A model generated the notes under the pieces. The model was given only the letters and a program-made list of their open reading frames with translations, made no database searches and was not told where the DNA came from. The position numbers and the translations under genes are program-made. Shown here piece by piece: positions 1-6,545 of a stretch of 9,575 bases of DNA. Origin of the DNA: Chitinophagales bacterium (GTDB lineage Bacteria > Bacteroidota > Bacteroidia > Chitinophagales > UBA10324); NCBI GenBank assembly GCA_026786335.1, contig JAJAYG010000108.1, positions 1 to 9,575 on the forward strand, written 5' to 3'. Numbering within the stretch: position 1 is the stretch's first letter; each line of letters starts with the position of its first letter.

Positions 1-404
1 ACCGTAATTAATCCGAGTGAAGGTGAACAATCAATGATGATGTAATCGAATTGATCTTTGATTTGATCAATCGTGTGTTTCATAATCTTCTCGCGATTGG
101 GTTGATTGATCAATTCAATTTCGGCTCCCACTAAATCTAAATGCGCAGGAACCAGAGAAAGAAAAGGTGTTGTGCTGGTGAGAATGGCATCCTTAATTTC
201 TGCCTCACCAATCAAACATTCGTAAATGCTGGTGGTAATATTTCTTGGATCGAAACCAATACCGCTTGTGGCATTCGCCTGAGGATCGGCATCAATTAAA
301 AGTGTTTTGTATTCGAGAACAGCTAACGCCGAAGCAAGATTTATTGCTGTAGTAGTTTTTCCTACGCCGCCTTTTTGATTGGCAATTGAAATTACTTTTC
401 CCAT
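1..404 (-). CDS. parA: ParA/Soj-family chromosome-partitioning ATPase (partial, C-terminus beyond window)
   Basis: The visible 134 residues are the N-terminal half of a ParA/Soj/MinD-type P-loop ATPase, which works with ParB bound at parS to move or segregate chromosome origins. The deviant Walker A motif KGGVGKTT is at residues 11-18, with the signature lysine K11 and the P-loop lysine K16. The A' motif [12 protein letters not shown] follows at about residues 35-46, and Walker [12 protein letters not shown] is at 121-131 with D125. The protein starts directly at the ATPase core with no N-terminal DNA-binding extension, as in chromosomal Soj proteins rather than type Ia plasmid ParAs. The ATG at 402-404 is the natural start because [10 protein letters not shown] immediately precedes the P-loop. 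Gene parB would be expected to the left of the window, which I cannot see. A Bacteroidota-type promoter lies about 27 bases upstream of the start. Orphan ParA-like proteins share these motifs, so the exact partner is inferred. Confidence 0.93.
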   Translation of the reverse strand, partial: MGKVISIANQKGGVGKTTTAINLASALAVLEYKTLLIDADPQANATSGIGFDPRNITTSIYECLIGEAEIKDAILTSTTPFLSLVPAHLDLVGAEIELINQPNREKIMKHTIDQIKDQFDYIIIDCSPSLGLIT

Positions 405-430
405 TTTCTCTCTGTATTTTTTGATTGATT

Positions 431-465
431 CAAAGTTACAATATTCGGTTACCTGCGCCTGGCAA
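431..465 (-). promoter_or_regulatory. Bacteroidota-type promoter of parA
   Basis: Read on the minus strand, TAACTTTG (431-438) is an exact match to the Bacteroidota -7 consensus TAnnTTTG. A TTG (463-465) stands 24 bases further upstream as a possible -33 element; that spacing is at the long edge of the usual range. The predicted transcription start falls near 424, giving a leader of about 20 bases before the parA ATG, with a purine-rich AGAGAGAAA just before the start codon. Confidence 0.6.
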
Positions 466-475
466 CTTTTTAAAG

Positions 476-484
476 TTATTCACA
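476..484 (+). promoter_or_regulatory. Isolated DnaA-box-like 9-mer
   Basis: TTATTCACA matches the DnaA box consensus TTATNCACA exactly. It lies upstream of the parA promoter. It is single: I found no second match in the 405-641 intergenic region and no AT-rich unwinding-type repeats, so this is not an origin by itself. A 9-mer of this kind occurs by chance, so function is uncertain. Confidence 0.25.
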
Positions 485-641
485 GAATGCGGAGAAGTGG
501 AATTGGTTTTATTGATTGGTAACTCACCTGCCGAAATATTTTTTCTAAATCATTTTTATTTCTGTTGGTGAAAACCAATCGAAAGAAGAAAACACTTAAC
601 ATTTACCATAACAATTTTTCTTTATTAAAAAACATTTACTC

Positions 642-1448
642 ATGAAAAACATTTTCTCTTTTCTGTTTCTGCTGGCATCGCTCTCAGTTAACGCACAAAA
701 TATGCTTGTCCATTATGACTTCAGTACCTCATACGGCAATACTGTTCCTGATATAAGTGGAAATGGAAACAACGGAACGCTGTTCGGTGGAGCGCACATT
801 CATGAGGACGTAAGTGGTAATGGAGGATTCTTGCATGTTGGCTACACCGATTCAGATTACATGAGCATACCTGCTGAAGTACTTGACGGACTCACTGATT
901 TTACAATACGAATAAAAGTAAAAACTTGGTTTATAAACGATGGCTCACAAACTTCAATGAACACAATCTTCAGTGCTTCTAATACTTCGTGCATCAATTG
1001 TTTTGGGCTCTCCTATCGGTATTCCGATGCTACTTGGTTACTTTCTTTCGATGGCAGCACTTATTTTCTTCCAAGTTTTACATTTTGCAATGGCGAATTA
1101 AAAATTCTGAGGCATAATGATTCATTATGGTGTTTAACTGCATTTCCCTGTCCTTATAATAAAGATACATTTTTTATAGTAGGCAATAGCCCGCTTAATG
1201 TTTCGTCAATCGTTGTTGGGCAAAGAGCAAACTGTTATCAAGGATGCTTCAAGGTAAAACAAGCCCTGCATGGCGGCTTAAATAATTTGAAGATTTGGGA
1301 TTATCCCAAGTTCAAAGAAGCAGATCAATTTAATAGCGAAGAAATTCTCTCTCTCTTTCCCAACCCCGCCTCCTTATCCTTAAATGAAAATCGCCCCCGA
1401 ATTCTCGGGGGCGATTTTCATTCACTAAAAAAAACCAATTCACCTTAA
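642..1448 (+). CDS. Secreted LamG/concanavalin A-like domain protein with truncated T9SS sorting domain
   Basis: The protein has 268 residues. Residues 1-18 form a typical signal peptide (MKNIFSFLFLLASLSVNA, then Gln). Residues about 22-95 carry the opening of a LamG-like (concanavalin A-type lectin/glucanase) fold: LVHYDFS, then VPDISGNGNNGTLFGG at 35-50, then YMSIP and LTDFTIRIKVK. GGLNNLKIWD at 211-220 matches the usual closing strand before the end of such domains. There are seven cysteines (117, 120, 149, 164, 170, 198, 202), so disulfides are possible. LFPNPAS at 238-244 is the start of a type A T9SS sorting domain, which is normally some 70-80 residues, but only 24 residues follow. Residues 248-261 are encoded by the stem-loop terminator at 1383-1422. 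The stop overlaps the stop of the convergent TonB receptor by four bases. The ligand is unknown. The gene is probably 3'-truncated, and secretion by T9SS is doubtful. Confidence 0.75.
   Translation: MKNIFSFLFLLASLSVNAQNMLVHYDFSTSYGNTVPDISGNGNNGTLFGGAHIHEDVSGNGGFLHVGYTDSDYMSIPAEVLDGLTDFTIRIKVKTWFINDGSQTSMNTIFSASNTSCINCFGLSYRYSDATWLLSFDGSTYFLPSFTFCNGELKILRHNDSLWCLTAFPCPYNKDTFFIVGNSPLNVSSIVVGQRANCYQGCFKVKQALHGGLNNLKIWDYPKFKEADQFNSEEILSLFPNPASLSLNENRPRILGGDFHSLKKTNSP
1383..1422. terminator. Strong bidirectional stem-loop terminator between LamG gene and TonB receptor
   Basis: A perfect 18-bp inverted repeat (arms 1383-1400 and 1405-1422) with a 4-base loop ATTC. The inner stem is GC-rich (CGCCCCCGA / TCGGGGGCG) and the outer part is AT-rich, so transcripts from either side end in a GATTTTCATT-type 3' arm. 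It lies 22 bases beyond the stop of the minus-strand TonB receptor, the expected place. It also lies inside the plus-strand LamG reading frame, before that frame's stop codon. Confidence 0.88.
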
Positions 1449-4114
1449 AACTTAAATCCTATTTTTCCATAGATCAACATACCACCAAATCCCATTTGCA
1501 CTGCATCCCATGAGCCGCCGCTTTCTGTTTGATAGGGGTCGTAGCCGATTGCATCTTCGCTACCTACTTTTGCTCCATCGGGATTGTAATAAGTGGGATA
1601 AGCATTTCCCAAATTCACTGCTCCAATATTTAATGAAAGATTTTTTGTGATGTTGTAACCTAAGTTAAGATCAACCGTGATGGAAGATTTATACCAATAA
1701 GGTTTAGGATCGTAATCATAGAACAACAATTTGCTCCAGAAATTAAAGTGCACACCGGCATTAAATTTTTTGTGGTTGTAGCCAATACCAAAATTTATTT
1801 TGTAAGGTGGTGCCGATGCAGTTAAAAAAGCACTGTCGCGCTGCCAGAAGTAGGAATCTTCTTTTCCTTCCAACAAATCATTGGTATGCACTGCGGTAAC
1901 TTCCATGTGATTGATGTTGCCCACTAATGAAAAAGTAAGGCGGCTGTCATTGTTCATGTACCATGCGTAATTGAGAATAAAATCCAGTCCATAAGTTCTG
2001 GTGTCGACAGCATTGGTAAAGAACTGCGCTGCAGTAACACCTTGTTCATCGAGTGTAGCGCCGATGATAGGATCATCGTTATAGAAATTTCCTGTAAGCA
2101 CAATGCGGTCTTTGATGGATACATAATAACCGTCGATTGTTGCAGAGAAACCATTTCCGGGAGTAACAGTAAATCCTAAACTTCCATTGGTAGAAGTTTC
2201 TTGTTTGAGCGCAGGAATACCCAAAGCTCTTGCAATGTTGCTTTGGTTGTTTGCAATTACTGCATCGAAGATTACGCCATTCTGCACATTCGTAAATGTT
2301 TGGTTGTAATAAATTTGTGCAAGTGATGGCGCACGAAAACCGGTGCTGCCCGAGCCGCGAATGGCGAATTGATCATTGATAGCATATCGCGCTGCTAATT
2401 TGCCGTTCACAGTACTTCCAAAGTCGCTGTAGTTTTCTGCACGCAGTGCAACATCAATCATAAATGCATCGGTGAAATTGAATTCGGCATCTACATAACC
2501 TGCAAGATTGCTTCTGTATTTATCAACTTCATTTGATGGGCGGAAACCCGGGAAACCCTGTGAGCCGCCGGGACGGTACGAAGTATCGAGACCTGCAAAA
2601 ATTCCGTAGTCATCAAATACAGAATCAATGGAAAAAATTAGCGGACCATAAGTTTGCCATGAACCTTCTTCACCTGCAAATATTTTATAATTCTCTACTC
2701 TGTATTCACCACCGAATGCGACGTTGACACCACTCAGGCAATTTTTAAAATATCGGGTGAAATCAAGTGTGGTTACATTTTGTGCCAATTGAGTTCCGCC
2801 ATCATCAAAAGAAGTTGGCGATGCCGCACCCAATGATGCATTGTTTGTGTGATCACCATAGAAATGAAAACGATTCGAGCCGTAAGAGTTGTTGAAATCG
2901 GTATTCCAGTTACCAACCGCACCGCGCACGCCAAATGAAAGTGACTTGTCGAGAATTTGTGATTGAATAATGGGATCGAAACCATTGGGATAAATTTCAT
3001 CTACGTTGCGTGATTCACCGGCAACGCGTGTAAAAGCAAATGCATTGGTACTGCGATTACTAAAACCTCCGAATGCATAAAGTGTTGCACCGCCACCCAA
3101 TCCGATTTCAGAATTCAACCAGGTACTGAAGTTAGTTGCCTCTGCATCGCCGAATTGATTTCTTACATCAGTGTTTCCGGGATACCAGTCGGCAGGTATG
3201 TTTGCACGATTGGTTGCTCCATGAAATAAATAATCTGTAGTGAAGTTGATGAAACCCTTGTCGCCGATTTTAACTCCGTAATTTCCATTGAACTGAATTT
3301 CGTTGCCATCAAAAGTTTCATCATCGAAGCGGTACTTGGCAATATTGGTTGCCGTGTTTACACCGCCTGTAAACTCACCGGTAGATTTTTTCAAAACAAT
3401 ATTGATAACACCTGCAATGGCATCGCTGCCGTATTGAGCTGCTGCGCCATCACGTAAAATTTCGATGTGATCAATTGCCGAAACAGGAATGGTATTTAAA
3501 TCACTGCCTGTATTTCCGCGACCGCGTGTGCCGTAGATATTTATGAGTGAAGATTGATGCCTTCTTTTTCCGTTTACTAAAACTAAAGTTTGATCGGGAC
3601 CCAATCCACGAAGTGTTGCAGGGTCAGTATGATCTGCACCATCACTGCCCGATTGTTTATTGGCATTGAAAGAAGGAGCGAGGTAATGCAATAATTGATT
3701 CACATCAAGTTGCCCCATGTTGTCACTCATTTTTTTAATGTCGATGTAATCAACAGGCACAGGCGATTCGGTGATGGATCGGTTGAGTGATCGGCTACCA
3801 ATAATTTCTACACCTGTTAATTCCGTTGTTGCATCCTGCATAACTGCATTTAAGGTTGTGCCGGTGGCGGTAATTTCCATTGGAGCAAAACCGATGTAAC
3901 TGAAAGTGATAATTGCACTTGCATTGCTTACACCCAATGAATAATTTCCATCGGCATCGGTGTAAGTTCCGTTGGTAGTTCCTTTTTCGGCAACGGTTAC
4001 TCCAATTAAAGGAATTCCGTTATTGTCTTTCACATTCCCCGAAATAGTGGTTTGTGCAAAAAGCATGGAAGGCAAAAGCGCAGCCATGCAAATGATGAGT
4101 AAATGTTTTTTCAT
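1445..4114 (-). CDS. TonB-dependent outer-membrane receptor with N-terminal carboxypeptidase-regulatory-like domain
   Basis: The protein has 889 residues, a normal length for a TonB-dependent transporter, which takes up a ligand across the outer membrane using TonB-ExbBD energy. Residues 1-20 are a signal peptide (MKKHLLIICMAALLPSMLFA). Residues about 23-94 are a CarboxypepD_reg-like beta-sandwich (ISGNVKDNNGIPLIGVTV, then DADGNYSL, then FSYIGF). The plug covers about 115-241, with VLVNGKRRH at 178-186 and the conserved IEILRDGAAAQYGSDAIAG at 217-235. The rest is a 22-stranded-type barrel ending in the outer-membrane signal KIGFKF with a terminal Phe. The VNGKRRH-type plug is known from a widespread receptor subfamily of unassigned substrate. 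It is not a typical SusC: it lacks the SusC plug signature, and no SusD gene is adjacent. I find no transporter, siderophore or glycosidase genes beside it, so the substrate cannot be inferred. The ATG at 4112-4114 directly opens the signal peptide. Confidence 0.92.
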   Translation of the reverse strand: MKKHLLIICMAALLPSMLFAQTTISGNVKDNNGIPLIGVTVAEKGTTNGTYTDADGNYSLGVSNASAIITFSYIGFAPMEITATGTTLNAVMQDATTELTGVEIIGSRSLNRSITESPVPVDYIDIKKMSDNMGQLDVNQLLHYLAPSFNANKQSGSDGADHTDPATLRGLGPDQTLVLVNGKRRHQSSLINIYGTRGRGNTGSDLNTIPVSAIDHIEILRDGAAAQYGSDAIAGVINIVLKKSTGEFTGGVNTATNIAKYRFDDETFDGNEIQFNGNYGVKIGDKGFINFTTDYLFHGATNRANIPADWYPGNTDVRNQFGDAEATNFSTWLNSEIGLGGGATLYAFGGFSNRSTNAFAFTRVAGESRNVDEIYPNGFDPIIQSQILDKSLSFGVRGAVGNWNTDFNNSYGSNRFHFYGDHTNNASLGAASPTSFDDGGTQLAQNVTTLDFTRYFKNCLSGVNVAFGGEYRVENYKIFAGEEGSWQTYGPLIFSIDSVFDDYGIFAGLDTSYRPGGSQGFPGFRPSNEVDKYRSNLAGYVDAEFNFTDAFMIDVALRAENYSDFGSTVNGKLAARYAINDQFAIRGSGSTGFRAPSLAQIYYNQTFTNVQNGVIFDAVIANNQSNIARALGIPALKQETSTNGSLGFTVTPGNGFSATIDGYYVSIKDRIVLTGNFYNDDPIIGATLDEQGVTAAQFFTNAVDTRTYGLDFILNYAWYMNNDSRLTFSLVGNINHMEVTAVHTNDLLEGKEDSYFWQRDSAFLTASAPPYKINFGIGYNHKKFNAGVHFNFWSKLLFYDYDPKPYWYKSSITVDLNLGYNITKNLSLNIGAVNLGNAYPTYYNPDGAKVGSEDAIGYDPYQTESGGSWDAVQMGFGGMLIYGKIGFKF

Positions 4115-4461
4115 TTTGTTTTTGTGGTTTTAAATGTTGGAAAGATGAAAGAAAAATTTGGTGCGGGTTGGTTTGGGTGGTGAATATTTTTCAACACAAC
4201 AATAAATTAGTTGTACCGAATAGCTCAAGTGAGAGCCACCCAAAAGAGTAATTTAAACTTATGACTTAAGTAAATTGTTAGAATCAGGATTAATAAGATT
4301 TAAGAATACTCAGAATTTTTTTCATTCACTTCATTGTAAAAATCTGAAGATTTAGTTTGAGACAAAGAGAAAAATATGTATGAACTCTTTAAACTTGAAT
4401 TGGATGTTTTCATTGTACGTAAACACATCTGTGATATTGTTAAATCCTTTACCTTACCCCA
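4115..4461. other. Gene-free intergenic stretch of 347 bases
   Basis: This AT-rich stretch separates the divergent TonB receptor (minus) and the decayed DUF4440 gene (plus), so it should hold both promoters. I find no exact TAnnTTTG on either strand. TAAACTTG near 4390 is a one-mismatch match for the plus strand but has no well-placed -33 element. The TonB receptor's leader is A/C-rich without a Shine-Dalgarno. The only readable short ORF is a 29-codon one at 4376-4465, listed separately. I see no tRNA, long repeat or clear terminator hairpin here. Confidence 0.5.
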
Positions 4462-4465
4462 ATAA
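4376..4465 (+). CDS. Possible 29-residue leader/small ORF upstream of the DUF4440 pseudogene
   Basis: ATG at 4376 opens MYELFKLELDVF... and closes with TAA at 4463-4465, 29 codons in all. It is preceded by a purine-rich stretch (GACAAAGAGAAAAAT). Its stop overlaps the ATA codon (4462-4464) that stands at the start of the DUF4440 frame. If that ATA was once ATG, the junction was a start-stop overlap of the ATGA kind, which is typical of translational coupling. There is no recognisable domain or membrane segment. At this length it could easily be chance, so I hold it only as a candidate. Confidence 0.15.
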   Translation: MYELFKLELDVFIVRKHICDIVKSFTLPQ

Positions 4466-4914
4466 AAAAAATATTCCTTCCAACACTAATCCTGCTCAAT
4501 AGCATTTTATTAACTACAAGTAGCAATGCAACAATATTTATTGTTTCTGCAAATGATTCATCAACACTCATCCAACTCGAAACATACATCACCAAAGCAT
4601 TCATCAGCCACAATAAAAATGTATTCGAAAAACTGCTTGCCCCCGGTTTCATCTATACAGAAAATGAAAGTAGCTACTCACGCACCGAATCCATTGAAGC
4701 AATCACATTAGCAAGCGATACCATCGAAGCAGTGGACAATGAAAGTATGATATTGCACCGCTCCGGCATCACAGGCATTGTTACCGGCTTTATGAATGTG
4801 AAAGGAAGAAATGCACAAGGCCGCTTTGAACATTGCTACCGCTTTACCGATACCTGATTGAAAACAATAGGGGAGTGGCAGATACTCGCCGGTCACGATT
4901 ACATAGCGCAATAA
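4462..4914 (+). pseudogene. Decayed secreted DUF4440 / SnoaL-like (NTF2-fold) protein: start codon lost, TGA at a Trp position
   Basis: One continuous frame from 4462 to the TAA at 4912-4914 gives 150 codons, the full length expected of a secreted DUF4440 protein. Codons 1-23 (K-K-I-F-L-P-T-L-I-L-L then SSNA) read as a signal peptide, but the first codon is ATA, not ATG, and no ATG, GTG or TTG stands nearby in frame. The body has family features: LIQLETYITKAF, then LLAPGFIYTENE, then a strand ITGIVTGFMNVKG, then GRFEHCYRFTDT. Codon 132 (4855-4857) is TGA exactly where the family has Trp (RFTDTW). The frame then continues for 18 more family-like residues, including GEWQILAGHDY. Both lesions are single G-to-A changes. 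The Nudix gene in this window stops at TGA, so a TGA=Trp code is unlikely. NTF2-like folds are enzymes or ligand binders of varied function; none is assignable here. Confidence 0.75.
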
Positions 4915-4940
4915 TTCATTCTATAACAATATCACTATAA

Positions 4941-4972
4941 AAAAAGCCGCCTCAGAACTGAGACGGCTTTTT
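4941..4972. terminator. Bidirectional rho-independent terminator
   Basis: The arms AAAAAGCCG (4941-4949) and CGGCTTTTT (4964-4972) pair perfectly. One C/A mismatch follows, then a second stem CTCA/TGAG closing on a short GAAC loop. A-tract and T-tract flank the GC core, so it works both ways: 27 bases past the DUF4440 stop on the plus strand, and 25 bases past the fasciclin lipoprotein stop on the minus strand. Confidence 0.9.
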
Positions 4973-4996
4973 CGAAAATGCTTTTCTTCAATTCAA

Positions 4997-5947
4997 TTAC
5001 AAGGTAGGCAGAATCACTTTGTCAATCACATGAATAACACCATTCGATGATTGAACATCGGTTGCAATAATGTTTGATATTCTGCTATTGATATCTGTAA
5101 TAGTTGCTCCGCCTGTAAGCCCGATAGTGAAACTGTCACCATTTAATGTTGGAACAATTTGTCCGTTAGTTAAATCTTCGGCAAGAACATTTCCGCTAAC
5201 AACGTGATAGTTCAAAACCTTTTCAAGAGTTGCAACATCAATATCATTGAGAGAAGCAACGCCTAATTCAGTAAGCAAAGAACTGAAGGCCGCATTGTTT
5301 GGTGCAAACACAGTAAAGGGTCCTGCTCCGCTGAGAATGGTAACATAATCAGTAGTAAGGTCGGGGCGGGTTAATGCCGCAACAAGTGAACTGAAATCGG
5401 GATTTGAAACTGCAAATGTTACCACAGTTGGTAAACCAATTACCTGATCAACAATATGAATTACACCATTCGATGCATTCACATCAGCGGTAGTAACTTT
5501 TGAAATTCCGTTAAGCGTTACGCCACTTGCAGTACTCACATACAAACTCAGGTTTGAAGTTGTTGCCCCGAACGTAGCAAGAGTTTTTACGTAACCGGTT
5601 GTTAAACCGGTTGAAACATTTTTTCCATTTACAACATGGTTCAAAAGCACACTTGTAAGCACATCATTTGGAACATCATTCAGGCTGGCGAAACCGTTTG
5701 CTGAAAGAAATGCACTAAATGCGGCATTGGTTGGAGCAAACACTGTTAGCGTTGCCGAAGCGCTGCTGAGTTCATCAGTTAAACCGGCCTTCTCAATTGC
5801 TGCCACCAGGCTGCTGAGTTCAGAATTGGTTTTTGCTGTTTCATAAATGTTAAGTTCTGTTGGAATAATTACTTCTTCATCTTTGGTACATGAGGTTATG
5901 GTTGCTGTTGCAACTACCATCATCAATAAAAAAAGTTTGTTGAGCAT
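4997..5947 (-). CDS. Lipoprotein with two fasciclin (FAS1) domains
   Basis: I start this gene at ATG 5945-5947, giving 316 residues, because MLNKLFLLMMVVATATITSC is a complete lipoprotein signal with Cys20. The frame is open to 6037, but that would put 30 non-signal residues in front. After a short linker (TKDEEVIIPTEL) come two tandem FAS1 domains, about 33-172 and 176-316. Each has the H1 box (TVFAPTNAAF at 68-77, TVFAPNNAAF at 212-221) and the H2 box (NGVIHIVDQVI at 160-170, NGVIHVIDKVI at 302-312). The central YH motif is intact in the second domain (NYHVV, about 246-250) but is NH in the first. FAS1 proteins are cell-surface adhesion or matrix-binding modules. The acidic DEE right after the Cys may relate to surface export signals of Bacteroidota lipoproteins, but this is inference. 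The gene is monocistronic, with an A/C-rich leader and a good terminator. Confidence 0.92.
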   Translation of the reverse strand: MLNKLFLLMMVVATATITSCTKDEEVIIPTELNIYETAKTNSELSSLVAAIEKAGLTDELSSASATLTVFAPTNAAFSAFLSANGFASLNDVPNDVLTSVLLNHVVNGKNVSTGLTTGYVKTLATFGATTSNLSLYVSTASGVTLNGISKVTTADVNASNGVIHIVDQVIGLPTVVTFAVSNPDFSSLVAALTRPDLTTDYVTILSGAGPFTVFAPNNAAFSSLLTELGVASLNDIDVATLEKVLNYHVVSGNVLAEDLTNGQIVPTLNGDSFTIGLTGGATITDINSRISNIIATDVQSSNGVIHVIDKVILPTL

Positions 5948-6064
5948 TTGTTTTAGTTTTTGTTTGTTTGATGTTTTAACATTGATGAGAACTGATTGTT
6001 CAAGATAAATCTTAAGTTTAATTGACTTGACAATCATGTGACAATTATTTCTAACTGAAAAAGA

Positions 6065-6117
6065 TTGAAGGCTTCAAATAGCGTTGTACAATCGCTTACA
6101 AAGCAGAAAGTTTGTAA
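6065..6117. promoter_or_regulatory. Cluster of three short dyads in the divergent FAS1 / small-ORF intergenic region
   Basis: Within 53 bases lie TTGAAG-G-CTTCAA (6065-6077), the 8-base palindrome TTGTACAA (6084-6091), and TTACAAA / TTTGTAA (6096-6102 and 6111-6117, 8-base spacer). They sit between two divergent genes, the right place for operators. No exact TAnnTTTG element is visible nearby. Short palindromes are common in AT-rich DNA, so this is only a candidate. Confidence 0.25.
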
Positions 6118-6227
6118 AAACATTACAGCATTAATTCAATTGAAAATCCGAATCACATTTTTAGCGAAGATTAATTCTTAATTAAACTGAGAGAAAAGAT
6201 TTCGTAACACAGCATAAGCCATTTGCA

Positions 6228-6431
6228 ATGAGAAACTCTACCAAACTTAAAAACCTGTTACAACTCTACAGTGCAACATTCGATTTGGATGATGATGGAA
6301 ACTTTCGGTTAACCTTAGTTGATAAAAGAAATTATGATACACAACTGTTTATTGATAAAGCATACTCTTCGGTGTTATCAAAAGCATTTAGCCACATGCT
6401 TAAAGAAATAAAAACAAAGAAAGAAGAATAA
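6228..6431 (+). CDS. Small hypothetical protein (67 residues)
   Basis: I do not recognise a family. The protein is mixed-charge and soluble, with no signal peptide or membrane segment. It has an acidic turn DLDDDGNFRLTLVD at about 19-32, predicted beta, and a Lys/Glu-rich helical tail (SKAFSHMLKEIKTKKEE). Codon use looks normal for this window. The ORF is open over its whole length and no larger frame overlaps it, which favours a real gene. It is divergent from the FAS1 lipoprotein and convergent with the NYN-LOTUS gene. There is no Shine-Dalgarno and no clear terminator. Function is unknown. Confidence 0.6.
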   Translation: MRNSTKLKNLLQLYSATFDLDDDGNFRLTLVDKRNYDTQLFIDKAYSSVLSKAFSHMLKEIKTKKEE

Positions 6432-6502
6432 AAAAATTTCCCTTTTTAACTGAAACCAAGAATTTTCAATTTTTCCCGAAGGCATTCCTATGTAATAATT
6501 TT

Positions 6503-6545
6503 CCACTGCCCACTGTCAATTGTCCACTTACAATTCTCAACTTAC
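6503..6545. repeat. Short degenerate tandem repeat (14-base unit) at the 3' end of the NYN gene
   Basis: CCACTGC (6503-6509), CCACTGTCAATTGT (6510-6523), CCACTTACAATTCT (6524-6537) and CAACTTAC (6538-6545) are successive variants of one unit. The two full copies agree at 11 of 14 positions. The last piece contains the stop codon of the NYN gene. From memory, similar GTGGACAATTGACAGTGG-type arrays recur between genes in bacterial genomes; I cannot confirm copies elsewhere from this window. Confidence 0.45.

Noticed and set aside
405..641. Replication origin beside parA
   Set aside because: Only one DnaA box, no box cluster and no AT-rich repeat tract; not enough to call an origin.
4855..4857. 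TGA read as Trp (alternative genetic code) in the DUF4440 frame
   Set aside because: The Nudix gene ends at TGA, the Trp codons I translated in the other genes are TGG, and the same DUF4440 frame keeps TGG at a second Trp. A nonsense mutation or sequencing error is simpler.
4449..4911. Two minus-strand frames of 67 codons each across the DUF4440 region
   Set aside because: They are shadows of the plus-strand DUF4440 frame, which alone shows family-like sequence and a signal peptide.
5948..6037. A 30-codon N-terminal extension of the FAS1 lipoprotein
   Set aside because: The extension carries no signal features and would bury the lipoprotein signal and Cys20. The internal ATG at 5947 gives a textbook lipoprotein start.
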